Shown piece after piece: positions 55,425-64,000 of a stretch of DNA of 64,000 bases. A program made the translations under genes and the position numbers. The DNA is from Pseudomonas nitroreducens (GTDB lineage Bacteria; Pseudomonadota; Gammaproteobacteria; Pseudomonadales; Pseudomonadaceae). The number at the start of each line of letters is the position of its first letter. Position 1 is the first letter of the stretch. The DNA is taken from contig NZ_JACHLI010000005.1 in NCBI RefSeq assembly GCF_014204515.1, positions 186,001 to 250,000 of the forward strand. The letters are read 5' to 3'. The notes below the pieces were generated by a model. That model ran no database searches. It had not been told where the DNA came from and worked only from the letters and a program-made list of their open reading frames with translations.

Positions 55425-58400
55425 ATGCAATGGATCTTCATGCTGGTCGGCCTGGTCATCGGCGCCGCTGCGGGCGAGTCGATCACCGGGGCGGTGCTGG
55501 GCGCGGTGGTCGGCCTGGCGCTGGGGCAGACCCTCGCGCTGCAGGGCCTCAAGCGCGAGAACGACCACCTGCGCGGCGAGCTGAAGGCCTTTGGCGAGCG
55601 CTTCGACCAGGGCACCCAGGCGCTGTATGAGCGCCTGCTGCAGGTGGAGCGCCGTACCGAGCGCTCACCCTTGCCGGATGTGGAGTTCGTGGCGCCCGCC
55701 GCGGCTCCTGCCCCTGCTGCCGACCCCAGCGAGGTGGCGCGCGAGCCGCATGCTCCCGTGGCTGAGACCTCTCCGGGCGAACTGGACTGGAACATCGAGC
55801 TGCCCGCCGACGAGCTGGCGCCTGCTCCGGCCGCCGCCGCGCGGGAAGAAGCCACCGTCGAGTGGTCCGACCTGGCGCTCGAACCGCTGGAGAGCTCCGC
55901 CCCGCAAGCACGTAGCGAAGCGCCGGCGACTCCCGTACAGGCCGCTCCCGCCGCTCCGCCCCCACCGCCGCTACCTCCGGTTCCTTCCCTGTTCGACCGC
56001 GCCTTCGGCGCTGCCCGCGATTGGCTGCTGGGCGGCAACACCGTGCTGCGCGTCGGCGTGGTGCTGCTGTTCCTCGGCCTGGCCTTCCTGCTGCGCTACG
56101 CCACCGAAGGCATGACCATGCCGCCGCAGGGCCCCTACCTCGGCACCGCCGCCGCCGCGCTGGCGTTGCTCGGGCTCGGCTGGTGGCTGCGCCACCGGCG
56201 CCCAGCCTATGCGTTGGTCCTCCAGGGCACTGGCGTCGCCGTGCTCTACCTGACGGTGTTCGCCAGTATCAAGCTGTACCCGGCGATGAACCATGGCGAA
56301 GTGCTGATCGAGCCGAACGCCGGTTTCGTATTGCTGGTAGCGGTCACCCTGTTCTCGGCGATCCTCGCCATCCTGCAGGACGCGCTGGGCCTTGCTGCCG
56401 CCGCTGCGCTGGGTGGTTTCGCCGCACCGATCCTGGCGTCCACCGGCGGTGGCAGCCATGTCGCGCTGTTCAGCTACTTCGCCCTGCTCAATGCCGGCAT
56501 CTTCGCCATCGCCTGGTTCAAGGCCTGGCGGATGCTCAATCTGATCGGCTTCTTCGGCACCTACGGCATCGGCCTGGCCTGGGGGCTGCGCTCCTACAAG
56601 CCGGAGCTGTTCGGCACCACCGAACCCTTCCTGATCCTGTTCTTCCTCACCTACGTCGCCATCGGCCTGCTGTTCGCCCGCCGTCGTCTGCGCGAGGCCG
56701 CCGGTGCGCCGGAAGATGACTCCCGCGAGGCGCTGCTGCGCTGGTCGGCGCGGCAGACCGACTACGTCGACGGCACCGTGCTGTTCGGCACGCCGCTGGT
56801 GGGCTTCGGCCTGCAGTACGCAATCATCCAGCACCTGGAGTTCGGCGCAGCCTTCAGCGCCCTGGCGCTGGGCCTGTTCTACATGCTGCTGGCCCGCGTG
56901 CTGGTCGGGCGCACTGCCGGCCGCGCGTTGCTGCTGGTGGAGACCTGCCTGGCGCTGGGCGTGGTGTTCGGCACCCTGGCGATCCCGCTGGGCCTGGACG
57001 CACGCTGGACCTCCGCCGCCTGGGCGGTGGAAGGCGCCGGCATCTTCTGGCTCGGCCTGCGCCAGCAGCGACCGCTGGCGCGGATCTTCGCCCTGCTGCT
57101 GCAGGCTGGTGCAGCGTGGGCGTTCGTGATGGGCCTGGGCTGGACGCCGTGGATCACCGATCCGCTGCTCGAGGGTGCCCCGCTCGGTGCGCTGATGCTC
57201 GGTGCCGCGCTGCTGTTCAGCTTCTGGAATCTGCGTCAGGCCGATGCGCACGTCCTGCGTAGCTGGGAACCGCACGCGCGGCCGGTCCTGGCGGCCTTCG
57301 GCCTGGCCTTCCTCTACCTGATCGCGCCGCTGTGCCTGGGCGTGGACGCTACCGCCATCGCCTGGGCGCTGGCCGGTCTGGCCAGCCTGTTCGCCGGCCT
57401 GCGTCTGCGTTCGCGCACCTTCCTGGCTTGTGCCTTTGCCGTTCAGCTGCTGGGCGGGGCGATCTTCCTGCTGCACCTGCAGGGTGCGGAGGAGGGCAGT
57501 GGGGTGATCGGCTCTGGCTGGCGCGGGCTGGTCACGGCCTCGCTGATCGGCCTGGCGCTGATTGCCGGTATGTTGATCGCCGCGCGGGATTCCATGGTCC
57601 GCGACGACCGCCGGCTGATGCTCGGCCTGAGCGTCGTCCTGCTGCTGGGGCTGGCCTTCATCAACCTCGCCGTGCTCTTCGTGTTGCCGTGGCAGACCGC
57701 GGCGGCGGTGTGGGCCGGCAGCGGCCTGCTGATCCTCTGGCTGAGCCTGCAACTGCAGCAGCGCGCGGCCTTCGTTTTCGGCCTGGTGCTGCAGGTGATC
57801 GGTGCCGGTGCCTTCCTCTTCGGCGGCGCGGCGCTGTTCGGCGACCTGCCCAGCGAAGGTCTGAAGCCGCTGGCGCACATGGGCTTCTGGACTCCGGCCG
57901 TACTGGCCCTGGCCGCGCTGATCGGCGCCTGGCGCCTGCACCGTGCCAGCGAGCGTGAGCGCAACCTGGCGCTGGGCGGCCTGGGCCTGGAGCAGCTGTC
58001 GCAGCTGCTGCTGGTGTGGGGTGCCGGCTGGTGGGCGCTGACTGCGCTGTGGGAGATATCCCGCTTCGTGCCGGTCGAAATGCGCGAGCATGTGGCGTTG
58101 CTGGTGGCGGCAATCAGTGTCGGCCTCTGGTCTCTGCTGGCGCGGCGCGAGCAATGGCGCGCGCTGGCGCTGCTGTGCCTGGCGCTGGTGCCGGTGTCGC
58201 TGGTGGCGCTGGCCAGTGCCTGGAACCTGGACTATCACCCGCTGGCGGAGCTGGGTTGGCTGGGCTGGCTGGCGGTGGTCGCGGTGCACTTCTTTACGCT
58301 GCGCCGACTCGATGCCTGGCTGCCACGCCGTGCCGCCCAGGCGGCCCATGTCCTGGGCTGCTGGCTGATCCTCGGCGTGCTGGCGCTGGAGCTGCGCTAC

Positions 58401-59150
58401 CTGTTCTTCGCCCTGGCCGAGCATTACAACGCCTGGCGCTGGCTGGGCTGGGCACTGGTGCCGAGCCTCTACCTGATCCTCATGGGCGGTGTGCGGCGCC
58501 TGCCGTGGCCGGTGGCGGCCTTCGAGCGCGAGTACCGCGCCATCGCCGCCGCCCCTGTGGCCCTGGCGCTGCTGGGGTGGTTCTGGCTGGTCAACCTGTC
58601 CAGCAACGGCGCGGCCGATCCGCTGCCCTATCTGCCGCTGGTGAACCCGCTGGAACTGGGCATGCTCATCGTGCTGGCGGCGGTCTTCCAGTGGACGCGC
58701 CTGGGCCTGCCGCAACTGGGCGTGGCCGAGTCGAGCCTGCGCCTGCCGGTGCAGGCCGTGCTGGGTGCCTCGTTGTTCGCCCTGCTGACCTTGGCCGTGT
58801 GCCGCACCGCGCATCACTGGGGTGGCGTGCCGTTCGAGTTCGACTCCCTGAGCCAGTCGATGCTGGTGCAGGCCGGTCTGTCCATCGTCTGGGCGCTGAT
58901 CGCCCTGGGCCTGATGATCGCCGGGCACCTGCGCGGCCGCCGCGACTTCTGGCTGGTCGGTGCGGTGCTGCTAGTCGTCGTGGTGATCAAGCTGTTCCTC
59001 GTCGACCGCGCCAGCGGCGGCAGCCTGGAACGCATCATTTCCTTCATCGGCGTCGGCGTGCTGATGCTGATCGTCGGCTACTTCGCGCCGTTGCCGCCAC
59101 GCCGGCTGGCGCCCGAAGAGCATTCGCCACAGGAGCAACCTTCCGCATGA
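55425..59150 (+). CDS. DUF2339 polytopic membrane protein
   Basis: 1241 residues from the ATG at 55425 with AAGGA upstream. It begins with a hydrophobic glycine-rich segment (MLVGLVIGAAAGESITGAVLGAVVGLALG), a coiled coil (about 40-80) and an alanine/proline-rich linker (about 85-195). Then come roughly 25-30 transmembrane helices, the first being GNTVLRVGVVLLFLGLAFLLRY. DUF2339 proteins are uncharacterised envelope proteins. It overlaps the DUF3999 gene by four bases, and the two are a conserved pair, so they probably act together. Confidence 0.9.
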   Translation: MQWIFMLVGLVIGAAAGESITGAVLGAVVGLALGQTLALQGLKRENDHLRGELKAFGERFDQGTQALYERLLQVERRTERSPLPDVEFVAPAAAPAPAADPSEVAREPHAPVAETSPGELDWNIELPADELAPAPAAAAREEATVEWSDLALEPLESSAPQARSEAPATPVQAAPAAPPPPPLPPVPSLFDRAFGAARDWLLGGNTVLRVGVVLLFLGLAFLLRYATEGMTMPPQGPYLGTAAAALALLGLGWWLRHRRPAYALVLQGTGVAVLYLTVFASIKLYPAMNHGEVLIEPNAGFVLLVAVTLFSAILAILQDALGLAAAAALGGFAAPILASTGGGSHVALFSYFALLNAGIFAIAWFKAWRMLNLIGFFGTYGIGLAWGLRSYKPELFGTTEPFLILFFLTYVAIGLLFARRRLREAAGAPEDDSREALLRWSARQTDYVDGTVLFGTPLVGFGLQYAIIQHLEFGAAFSALALGLFYMLLARVLVGRTAGRALLLVETCLALGVVFGTLAIPLGLDARWTSAAWAVEGAGIFWLGLRQQRPLARIFALLLQAGAAWAFVMGLGWTPWITDPLLEGAPLGALMLGAALLFSFWNLRQADAHVLRSWEPHARPVLAAFGLAFLYLIAPLCLGVDATAIAWALAGLASLFAGLRLRSRTFLACAFAVQLLGGAIFLLHLQGAEEGSGVIGSGWRGLVTASLIGLALIAGMLIAARDSMVRDDRRLMLGLSVVLLLGLAFINLAVLFVLPWQTAAAVWAGSGLLILWLSLQLQQRAAFVFGLVLQVIGAGAFLFGGAALFGDLPSEGLKPLAHMGFWTPAVLALAALIGAWRLHRASERERNLALGGLGLEQLSQLLLVWGAGWWALTALWEISRFVPVEMREHVALLVAAISVGLWSLLARREQWRALALLCLALVPVSLVALASAWNLDYHPLAELGWLGWLAVVAVHFFTLRRLDAWLPRRAAQAAHVLGCWLILGVLALELRYLFFALAEHYNAWRWLGWALVPSLYLILMGGVRRLPWPVAAFEREYRAIAAAPVALALLGWFWLVNLSSNGAADPLPYLPLVNPLELGMLIVLAAVFQWTRLGLPQLGVAESSLRLPVQAVLGASLFALLTLAVCRTAHHWGGVPFEFDSLSQSMLVQAGLSIVWALIALGLMIAGHLRGRRDFWLVGAVLLVVVVIKLFLVDRASGGSLERIISFIGVGVLMLIVGYFAPLPPRRLAPEEHSPQEQPSA

Positions 59151-60511
59151 AGCTCAAAGCCCTCGTCCTGCTCGTTGGCGCCTGCCTGCTGGGCAGCCAG
59201 GTCGATGCCGCGCCCGCTCCGGCCGATTTCGCCAATCGCGTACCGCTGGAAACCTCCGGCAACGGCCCGTGGTACCGCGTGCAATTGCCCATCGAGGTGC
59301 TGTTTGCCGCGCGCCATGGCGACCTGCGCGACGTGCGTATCTTCAACGCCGAAGGCGAAGCGTTGCCGTACAGCCTGCGCACCAGTTCGGCCAGTGCCAG
59401 GGAAGTGCGTAGCGAAGTGCAGGCGCGCATCTTCCCGCTGCGCGGAACCTCCGGCAGCGCGGCCGGCGACAACCTGAAGATCGTCCGCAGCACCACCGGC
59501 ACCATCCTCGAAATCACCCCGAACGCGCCGGCCCAGGACAAGACCCAGGTGCTGCGCGGCTGGCTGCTGGAGACCGGTTCCGGCGACCTGCCGCTGGATC
59601 GCCTGCAGCTGGATTGGACGGCCGACAGCGACGGCTTCCAGCGCCTGCGCATCGAGGCCAGTGACGACCTCGAACACTGGCGCTCCCTCGGCGAAGGGCA
59701 ACTGGCGCGGCTGGACTTCAACGGCCAGCGCATCGAGCAGAACGACATCGCCCTGCCCGGCGAGACGGCGCGCTACCTGCGTCTGTGGTGGGAGTCGCCG
59801 GAGCAGGCCGCGCAACTGGTCGGCGCCACACTCAGCGGCAGCCGCAGCAGCACCGGGCCGACCCCGATGCTGTGGTCCGAACCGCTGGCGGCCCAGGCCG
59901 ACAGCAACGGCGACTTCAGCTGGAGCCTGCCGCTGGCGCTGCCGGTGGAGCGCGTGCGGATTCCCCTGCAGCAGGACAACACCCTGGCGCCGGTGGTGAT
60001 CTCTGGTCGCCACGACGGCAAGGTGCAGTGGACGCCGTTGGCCCGCGGTGTGCTCTACCGCCTGCCAGGACAGGGCGGCGAGATCACCCAGGAGGAGCTG
60101 GAATTGCCCGGCACCAGCCTGAGCCAACTGCGCCTGCAACTGGATTCGCGCGGCGGCGGCCTGGGCGGCTCGACGGCGCACCTGAGCGTCGGCGTGCGCG
60201 CCAGCGAGCTGGTGTTCCTCGCCCGCGGCGGTGCGCCCTACGAACTGGCGGTCGGCAACGGCTCGGCCACCGACGCCAGCCTGCCGCTGAGCACCCTGGT
60301 GCCCGGCTACGAGCCCAAGCGCCTGGCGAGCATGGGCGAGGCGCGGCTCAAGGGCACGCTGCAGGCGCCGGCGACACAAGCGCCGGCCACTGTGGCGAAG
60401 CCGGATACGAACTGGAAACGCTATGGCCTGTGGGCACTGCTGCTGGCGGGCGTCGGCCTGCTTGCGCTGATGGCGCTGAGCCTGTTGCGGAGCAATCGCC
60501 AGGCCGGTTGA
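59147..60511 (+). CDS. DUF3999 exported, membrane-anchored protein
   Basis: 454 residues from the ATG at 59147, inside the ATGA overlap with the DUF2339 gene. Signal peptide MKLKALVLLVGACLLGSQVDAA, a large beta-rich periplasmic region (YRVQLPIEVLFAARHGDLRDVRIFNAEGEALPY), and one C-terminal transmembrane helix (YGLWALLLAGVGLLALMALSLL). Function unknown. The overlap and conserved pairing suggest a complex with DUF2339. Confidence 0.88.
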   Translation: MKLKALVLLVGACLLGSQVDAAPAPADFANRVPLETSGNGPWYRVQLPIEVLFAARHGDLRDVRIFNAEGEALPYSLRTSSASAREVRSEVQARIFPLRGTSGSAAGDNLKIVRSTTGTILEITPNAPAQDKTQVLRGWLLETGSGDLPLDRLQLDWTADSDGFQRLRIEASDDLEHWRSLGEGQLARLDFNGQRIEQNDIALPGETARYLRLWWESPEQAAQLVGATLSGSRSSTGPTPMLWSEPLAAQADSNGDFSWSLPLALPVERVRIPLQQDNTLAPVVISGRHDGKVQWTPLARGVLYRLPGQGGEITQEELELPGTSLSQLRLQLDSRGGGLGGSTAHLSVGVRASELVFLARGGAPYELAVGNGSATDASLPLSTLVPGYEPKRLASMGEARLKGTLQAPATQAPATVAKPDTNWKRYGLWALLLAGVGLLALMALSLLRSNRQAG

Positions 60512-60566
60512 TCGACGCGGATCGCCGCAAGATAGGGGTGTCGCCTGTAGAAATTCTGATACTGTC

Positions 60567-60595
60567 TTGTTGTTCTGATTGCCGAATAACAACAA
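60567..60595 (+). promoter_or_regulatory. estA leader with Hfq/Crc-type CA motif in a potential hairpin
   Basis: AATAACAACAA (60585-60595) contains AAnAAnAA motifs bound by Hfq/Crc and lies 17 nt before the start codon. TTGTTGTT (60567-60574) is the exact complement of AACAACAA and could mask it. Confidence 0.5.
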
Positions 60596-60611
60596 AGCAT
60601 GGAGTAGCAGA

Positions 60612-62519
60612 ATGATCAGAAAGGCGCTCACCCCGCTGGCGGCTGCGTGCGCGTTGGCCATTGCCACACAGGCCTCCGCAGCCCCTTCGCCGTATTCCAC
60701 CATGGTCGTCTTCGGCGACAGCCTGAGCGATTCCGGCCAGTTCGCCGATGCCGGCGGTCCGGCCGGTGCCAGCACCCGCTTTACCAACCGCGTCGGCCCG
60801 ACCTACCTGGACGGCAGTGGCGAGATCTTCGGCCCCACCGCGCCGATGATCCTGGGCGGCAAGCTGGGCATCAACGCCGCCGACCTGAATCCCTCCACCT
60901 CGCTGGTTCCCGGCACCGTGGATGGCAACAACTGGGCCGTGGGCGGCTACCGCACCGACCAGATCTACGACTCGATCACCGCGCCCGGCGGCTCGGTGGT
61001 GACCTCCGGCGCCGACAGCCGCACCCGTGACGGCTACCTGGTGAACAACCGCGCCGATCCGAACGCGCTGTACTACCTCACCGGCGGCGGCAACGACTTC
61101 CTCCAGCTGCGCATCACCAACGACCCCACCGCCCGCGCCGCCGCCGGCCGGCTGGTGGACAGCGTCGATGCGCTGCACAACGCCGGGGCGCGCTACATCA
61201 TGGTCTGGCTGCTGCCCGACCTGGGCCAGACGCCGGCCACCAACGGCACCGCGCTGGAGTCCTTCGGCACCCAGCTGTCGGGCATCTTCAACCAGGAGCT
61301 GGTCAGCCAGTTGGCTGCCTCCAATGCCAACGTCATCCCGCTGAACATCCCGGCGATGTTCAAGGAAGTGCTGGCCAACCCGGGCGCCTATGGCCTGGCC
61401 ACCGACCAGAACCTGATCGGCACCTGCTTCAGCGGCAACAGCTGCCCGGAGAACGCGGTGTACGGCCGCCACGGCAGCAACCCCGATCCGACCAAGCTGA
61501 TCTTCAACGACGGCGTACACCCGACCATCGCCGGCCAGACGTTGATCGCCGACTACGCCTACTCGGTGCTCTCCGCGCCGTGGGAAGCGACCATGCTGCC
61601 GGAGATGGCGCTGGGTACCTACAACGCCTACCAGGACCAGCTGCGCAGCCAGTGGCTGTCCGACTGGGAGAACTGGCAGGGCGTCAACCAATGGCGCGGC
61701 TTCGTCGCCGGCGGCGCGCAGCATCTGGACTACGACGACCAGGACAGCGCGGCCGATGGCTCCGGTTACGGTGCCAACCTGACCCTGGGCACCAGCTATC
61801 TCCTGGATGACGCCTGGCGCGTCGGCGGTTCGCTGGGCTTCTACCGGCAGAAGCTGGAGCTGGGCGCGGATGATTCGGACTACAAGCTCAACAGCTACCT
61901 GGGCAGCCTGTTCGTGCAGTTCCAGCAGAACCGCTGGTGGGCCGATGCCTCGGTGACCGGCGGCAAGCTCGACTTCGATGACGCCAACCGCAAGTTCAGC
62001 ATCATCAACCACGAGGTCGAGGAGAAGGCCGATACCGACGGCAGTCTGCTGGCCTTCAGCGGCCGCCTGGGCTACGACATCGCCCAGGGTGGCGAGAACT
62101 GGCACCTGTCGCCGTTCGTCAGCGCCGACTGGGCGCGGGTGAAGGTGGATGGCTACGAAGAGGGCAGCGGCCGTTCCACCGCGCTGGCCTATGACGAGCA
62201 GAACCGCTATTCCCGTCGCCTGGGCGTGGGCCTGCAGGGCAAGTTCGATGTCTCGCCGCAGACCCAGCTGTTCGGCGAAGTCGCCGTCGAGCGTGAATAC
62301 GCCGACGATACTCAGAACGTCGGCATGAACTTCACCAGCCTGCCGGACATCGGCTTCAGCCTGCAGGGCTACACCCCGCAGAGCCACCTGCAGCGCGCCA
62401 CCGTCGGCGTTGCCCAGAAGCTGACCCCCGAGCTGACCCTGCGCGGCGGCTACAGCGCGCACCGCAGCAGCGACGACCTGGCCCAGGGCGTGAACCTGGC
62501 GCTGAGCCTGGACTTCTGA
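60612..62519 (+). CDS. estA: GDSL-family autotransporter esterase
   Basis: 635 residues from the ATG at 60612 with GGAG upstream. Signal peptide (about 1-24). The passenger is a GDSL lipase with the nucleophile S37 in FGDSLSDSG, oxyanion NWAVGG and GGGNDF, and D-x-x-H in NDGVHPTIAGQ. The C-terminal 280 residues or so form the autotransporter beta-barrel, ending in phenylalanine (LALSLDF). It stays on the cell surface. In P. aeruginosa EstA affects rhamnolipid production and motility, which ties in with NrsZ action on rhlA. Confidence 0.96.
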   Translation: MIRKALTPLAAACALAIATQASAAPSPYSTMVVFGDSLSDSGQFADAGGPAGASTRFTNRVGPTYLDGSGEIFGPTAPMILGGKLGINAADLNPSTSLVPGTVDGNNWAVGGYRTDQIYDSITAPGGSVVTSGADSRTRDGYLVNNRADPNALYYLTGGGNDFLQLRITNDPTARAAAGRLVDSVDALHNAGARYIMVWLLPDLGQTPATNGTALESFGTQLSGIFNQELVSQLAASNANVIPLNIPAMFKEVLANPGAYGLATDQNLIGTCFSGNSCPENAVYGRHGSNPDPTKLIFNDGVHPTIAGQTLIADYAYSVLSAPWEATMLPEMALGTYNAYQDQLRSQWLSDWENWQGVNQWRGFVAGGAQHLDYDDQDSAADGSGYGANLTLGTSYLLDDAWRVGGSLGFYRQKLELGADDSDYKLNSYLGSLFVQFQQNRWWADASVTGGKLDFDDANRKFSIINHEVEEKADTDGSLLAFSGRLGYDIAQGGENWHLSPFVSADWARVKVDGYEEGSGRSTALAYDEQNRYSRRLGVGLQGKFDVSPQTQLFGEVAVEREYADDTQNVGMNFTSLPDIGFSLQGYTPQSHLQRATVGVAQKLTPELTLRGGYSAHRSSDDLAQGVNLALSLDF

Positions 62520-62525
62520 CGTCCG

Positions 62526-62560
62526 CCCCGTGCGGCTGCCATACAGGCAGCCGCACGGGG
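62526..62560 (+). terminator. Hairpin terminator of estA
   Basis: CCCCGTGCGGCTGCC-ATACA-GGCAGCCGCACGGGG is a perfect 15-pair stem 7 bp after the stop. No T-run follows, so it may end transcription poorly or protect the mRNA. A smaller hairpin, CGAAGGTC-GCAAT-GACCTTCG, follows at 62570-62590. Confidence 0.65.
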
Positions 62561-62717
62561 GCGCGCGGCCGAAGGTCGCAATGACCTTCGTACATGGGGA
62601 ACTGCCCGACACCTGTGGGCTCCAAGCAGTCGGCGAGGCCACCGTGCAGGAGGCATCGCGGTCGTTTCCACGCTAGAATGCGCCCTGATTTTTCTACCTT
62701 CTCCCCTGGAGTCTTCC

Positions 62718-63731
62718 ATGTCCCGCGTTACCCTGAGCCGCTACCTCATCGAGCAGACCCGCAGTCACAACACCCCGGCCGACCTGCGTCACCTCGTGGA
62801 AGTGGTGGCCCGCGCGTGCAAGGAAATCAGCCACGCCGTGTCCAAGGGCGCCCTGGGCGGCGTGCTGGGCAGCATGGAAACCGAGAACGTACAGGGCGAG
62901 GTGCAGAAGAAGCTGGACGTGCTGTCCAACGAAATCCTCCTGGAAGCCAACGAGTGGGCCGGCAACCTGGCCGGCATGGCCTCCGAGGAAATGGACCATC
63001 CCTACCAGATTCCGGGCAAATACCCCAAAGGCGCCTACCTGCTGGTCTTCGACCCGCTGGACGGCTCCTCCAACATCGACGTCAACGTCTCGGTCGGCAC
63101 CATCTTCTCCGTGCTGCGCTGCCCGCAGGAATACCTGAGCCAGAACGACAGCCTGCGCGAGGAAGCCTTCCTGCAGAAAGGCACCACCCAGGTCGCCGCC
63201 GGCTACGCCATCTACGGCCCGCAGACCATGCTGATCCTGACCCTGGGCAACGGCGTGAAAGGCTTCACCCTGGACCGCGAGCTGGGCAGCTTCGTGATGA
63301 CCCACGACAACATCACCGTGCCCACCAGCACCGCCGAATTCGCCATCAACATGTCCAACGAGCGCCACTGGGAAGCCCCGGTGCAGCGCTACGTCAGCGA
63401 ACTGCTGGCCGGCAAGGAAGGCCCGCTGGGCAAGAACTACAACATGCGCTGGATCGCCTCCATGGTGGCCGACGTGCACCGCATCCTGACCCGCGGCGGC
63501 GTGTTCATGTACCCGCGTGATTCCCGCGAGCCGGAGAAGCCCGGCAAGCTGCGCCTGATGTACGAAGCCAACCCGATGTCCTTCATCATCGAGCAGGCCG
63601 GCGGCGCCGCCACCAACGGCCGCCAGCGCATCCTCGACATCCAGCCCGACAGCCTGCACCAGCGTGTGGCGGTATTCCTCGGCTCGAAGGAAGAAGTCGA
63701 GCGCGCCACCGCCTACCACCAGGAAGGCTGA
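62718..63731 (+). CDS. fbp: Fructose-1,6-bisphosphatase, class I
   Basis: 337 residues, normal for the class. The metal site is in [23 protein letters not shown], and later come [11 protein letters not shown] and [23 protein letters not shown], cut here to the key parts. It removes the 1-phosphate in gluconeogenesis. A TAGAAT-like -10 lies about 45 bp upstream. The stop overlaps the next start (TGATG). Confidence 0.97.
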   Translation: MSRVTLSRYLIEQTRSHNTPADLRHLVEVVARACKEISHAVSKGALGGVLGSMETENVQGEVQKKLDVLSNEILLEANEWAGNLAGMASEEMDHPYQIPGKYPKGAYLLVFDPLDGSSNIDVNVSVGTIFSVLRCPQEYLSQNDSLREEAFLQKGTTQVAAGYAIYGPQTMLILTLGNGVKGFTLDRELGSFVMTHDNITVPTSTAEFAINMSNERHWEAPVQRYVSELLAGKEGPLGKNYNMRWIASMVADVHRILTRGGVFMYPRDSREPEKPGKLRLMYEANPMSFIIEQAGGAATNGRQRILDIQPDSLHQRVAVFLGSKEEVERATAYHQEG

Positions 63732-64000
63732 TGCGCGCCGCGCCCTGGCAGGAGCTGCTGGACTGGTGGTTCGGCAGTGCCCTGGACGCCAACGAGGTGG
63801 CCGCGCAGCGTAACGCGCTGTGGTTCGGCAAGAGCGCCTGCCAGGACGTGGACTCGGAAAACCGTTTCGGCGGCCTGGTGCGCCAGGCCCTGGACGGCGG
63901 CCTGCAGGAGTGGGAGCGCGAGCCGCAGAGCTGGCTGGCGCTGATCCTGCTGCTGGACCAGCTGCCGCGCATGATCTTCCGCGATTCTCCGCGCGCCTAC
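63731..64000 (+). CDS. DUF924 family protein (3' end outside window)
   Basis: 90 visible codons: [36 protein letters not shown] and LALILLLDQLPRMIFRD match the DUF924 family (about 180-200 residues), including the typical LDQLPRxxFR motif. Function is unknown; the helical fold is TPR-like. It overlaps the fbp stop by one base and is likely coupled to it. Confidence 0.88.
   Translation, partial: MRAAPWQELLDWWFGSALDANEVAAQRNALWFGKSACQDVDSENRFGGLVRQALDGGLQEWEREPQSWLALILLLDQLPRMIFRDSPRAY

Noticed and set aside
55971..58928. Antisense ORF of 985 codons over the DUF2339 gene
   Set aside because: Gln/Arg/His-rich shadow of a membrane-protein gene without any domain.

Overview
This window looks like a Pseudomonas chromosome close to the P. 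aeruginosa group (P. nitroreducens / P. citronellolis / P. knackmussii-like). The evidence is high GC with strong G/C third positions, typical Pseudomonas REP-type intergenic repeats, and a gene order that, from memory, runs nearly collinear with P. aeruginosa PAO1 from about PA5160 (emrB-like) back to PA5109. No rRNA, CRISPR array, prophage or insertion sequence was seen. The species is an inference.

Region 1 (1-10.9 kb, minus strand) is an ABC-transporter-dependent surface-polysaccharide locus beside tRNA-Thr(TGT): wbpW/manC, wzm, wzt, an FkbM methyltransferase with a long coiled coil, a tandem-domain glycosyltransferase, rmd, a membrane acyltransferase and gmd (cut by the window edge). WbpW, Gmd and Rmd make GDP-D-rhamnose. 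The glycosyltransferase is proposed to build a D-rhamnan-like chain, the methyltransferase to cap it, and Wzm/Wzt to export it. It resembles the A-band (common polysaccharide antigen) locus, but wbpX/Y/Z are replaced by one two-domain enzyme.

Region 2 (10.9-27.5 kb, minus strand) holds a MarR-controlled tripartite efflux operon (marR, OMF lipoprotein, emrA, emrB), a SAM methyltransferase, a polar amino-acid ABC transporter, a membrane sulfatase-family protein, tRNA-Phe, and asmA-mutY-yggX, followed by a small GNAT protein.

Region 3 (27.5-39.3 kb) holds hisB-hisH-DUF2164-hisA-hisF, two tandem periplasmic binding proteins, the gpmI / envC-like / ctpA / yibQ group on the minus strand, and rhodanese-grxC-secB on the plus strand.

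Region 4 (39.3-45.2 kb) carries the most notable non-coding signal. Between secB and trmL a near-consensus sigma-54 promoter with an upstream NtrC-like site precedes four tandem hairpin modules, each followed by a T-tract. The stems keep their pairing although their sequences vary. This matches what is known of NrsZ, the NtrC/RpoN-dependent P. aeruginosa sRNA that is processed into three similar modules; here there appear to be four. ntrC-ntrB lies next to it, and ntrB and glnA also carry NtrC sites and sigma-54-type promoters, so the window contains a compact nitrogen-control circuit.

Region 5 (45.2-64 kb) holds an MscS/MscK-like channel, a TPR-glycosyltransferase-like gene, a secreted protein with five exact 23-residue di-cysteine repeats, glnA, thiI, typA, a repeat-rich spacer, a DUF2339/DUF3999 pair, the autotransporter esterase estA, fbp, and the start of a DUF924 gene.
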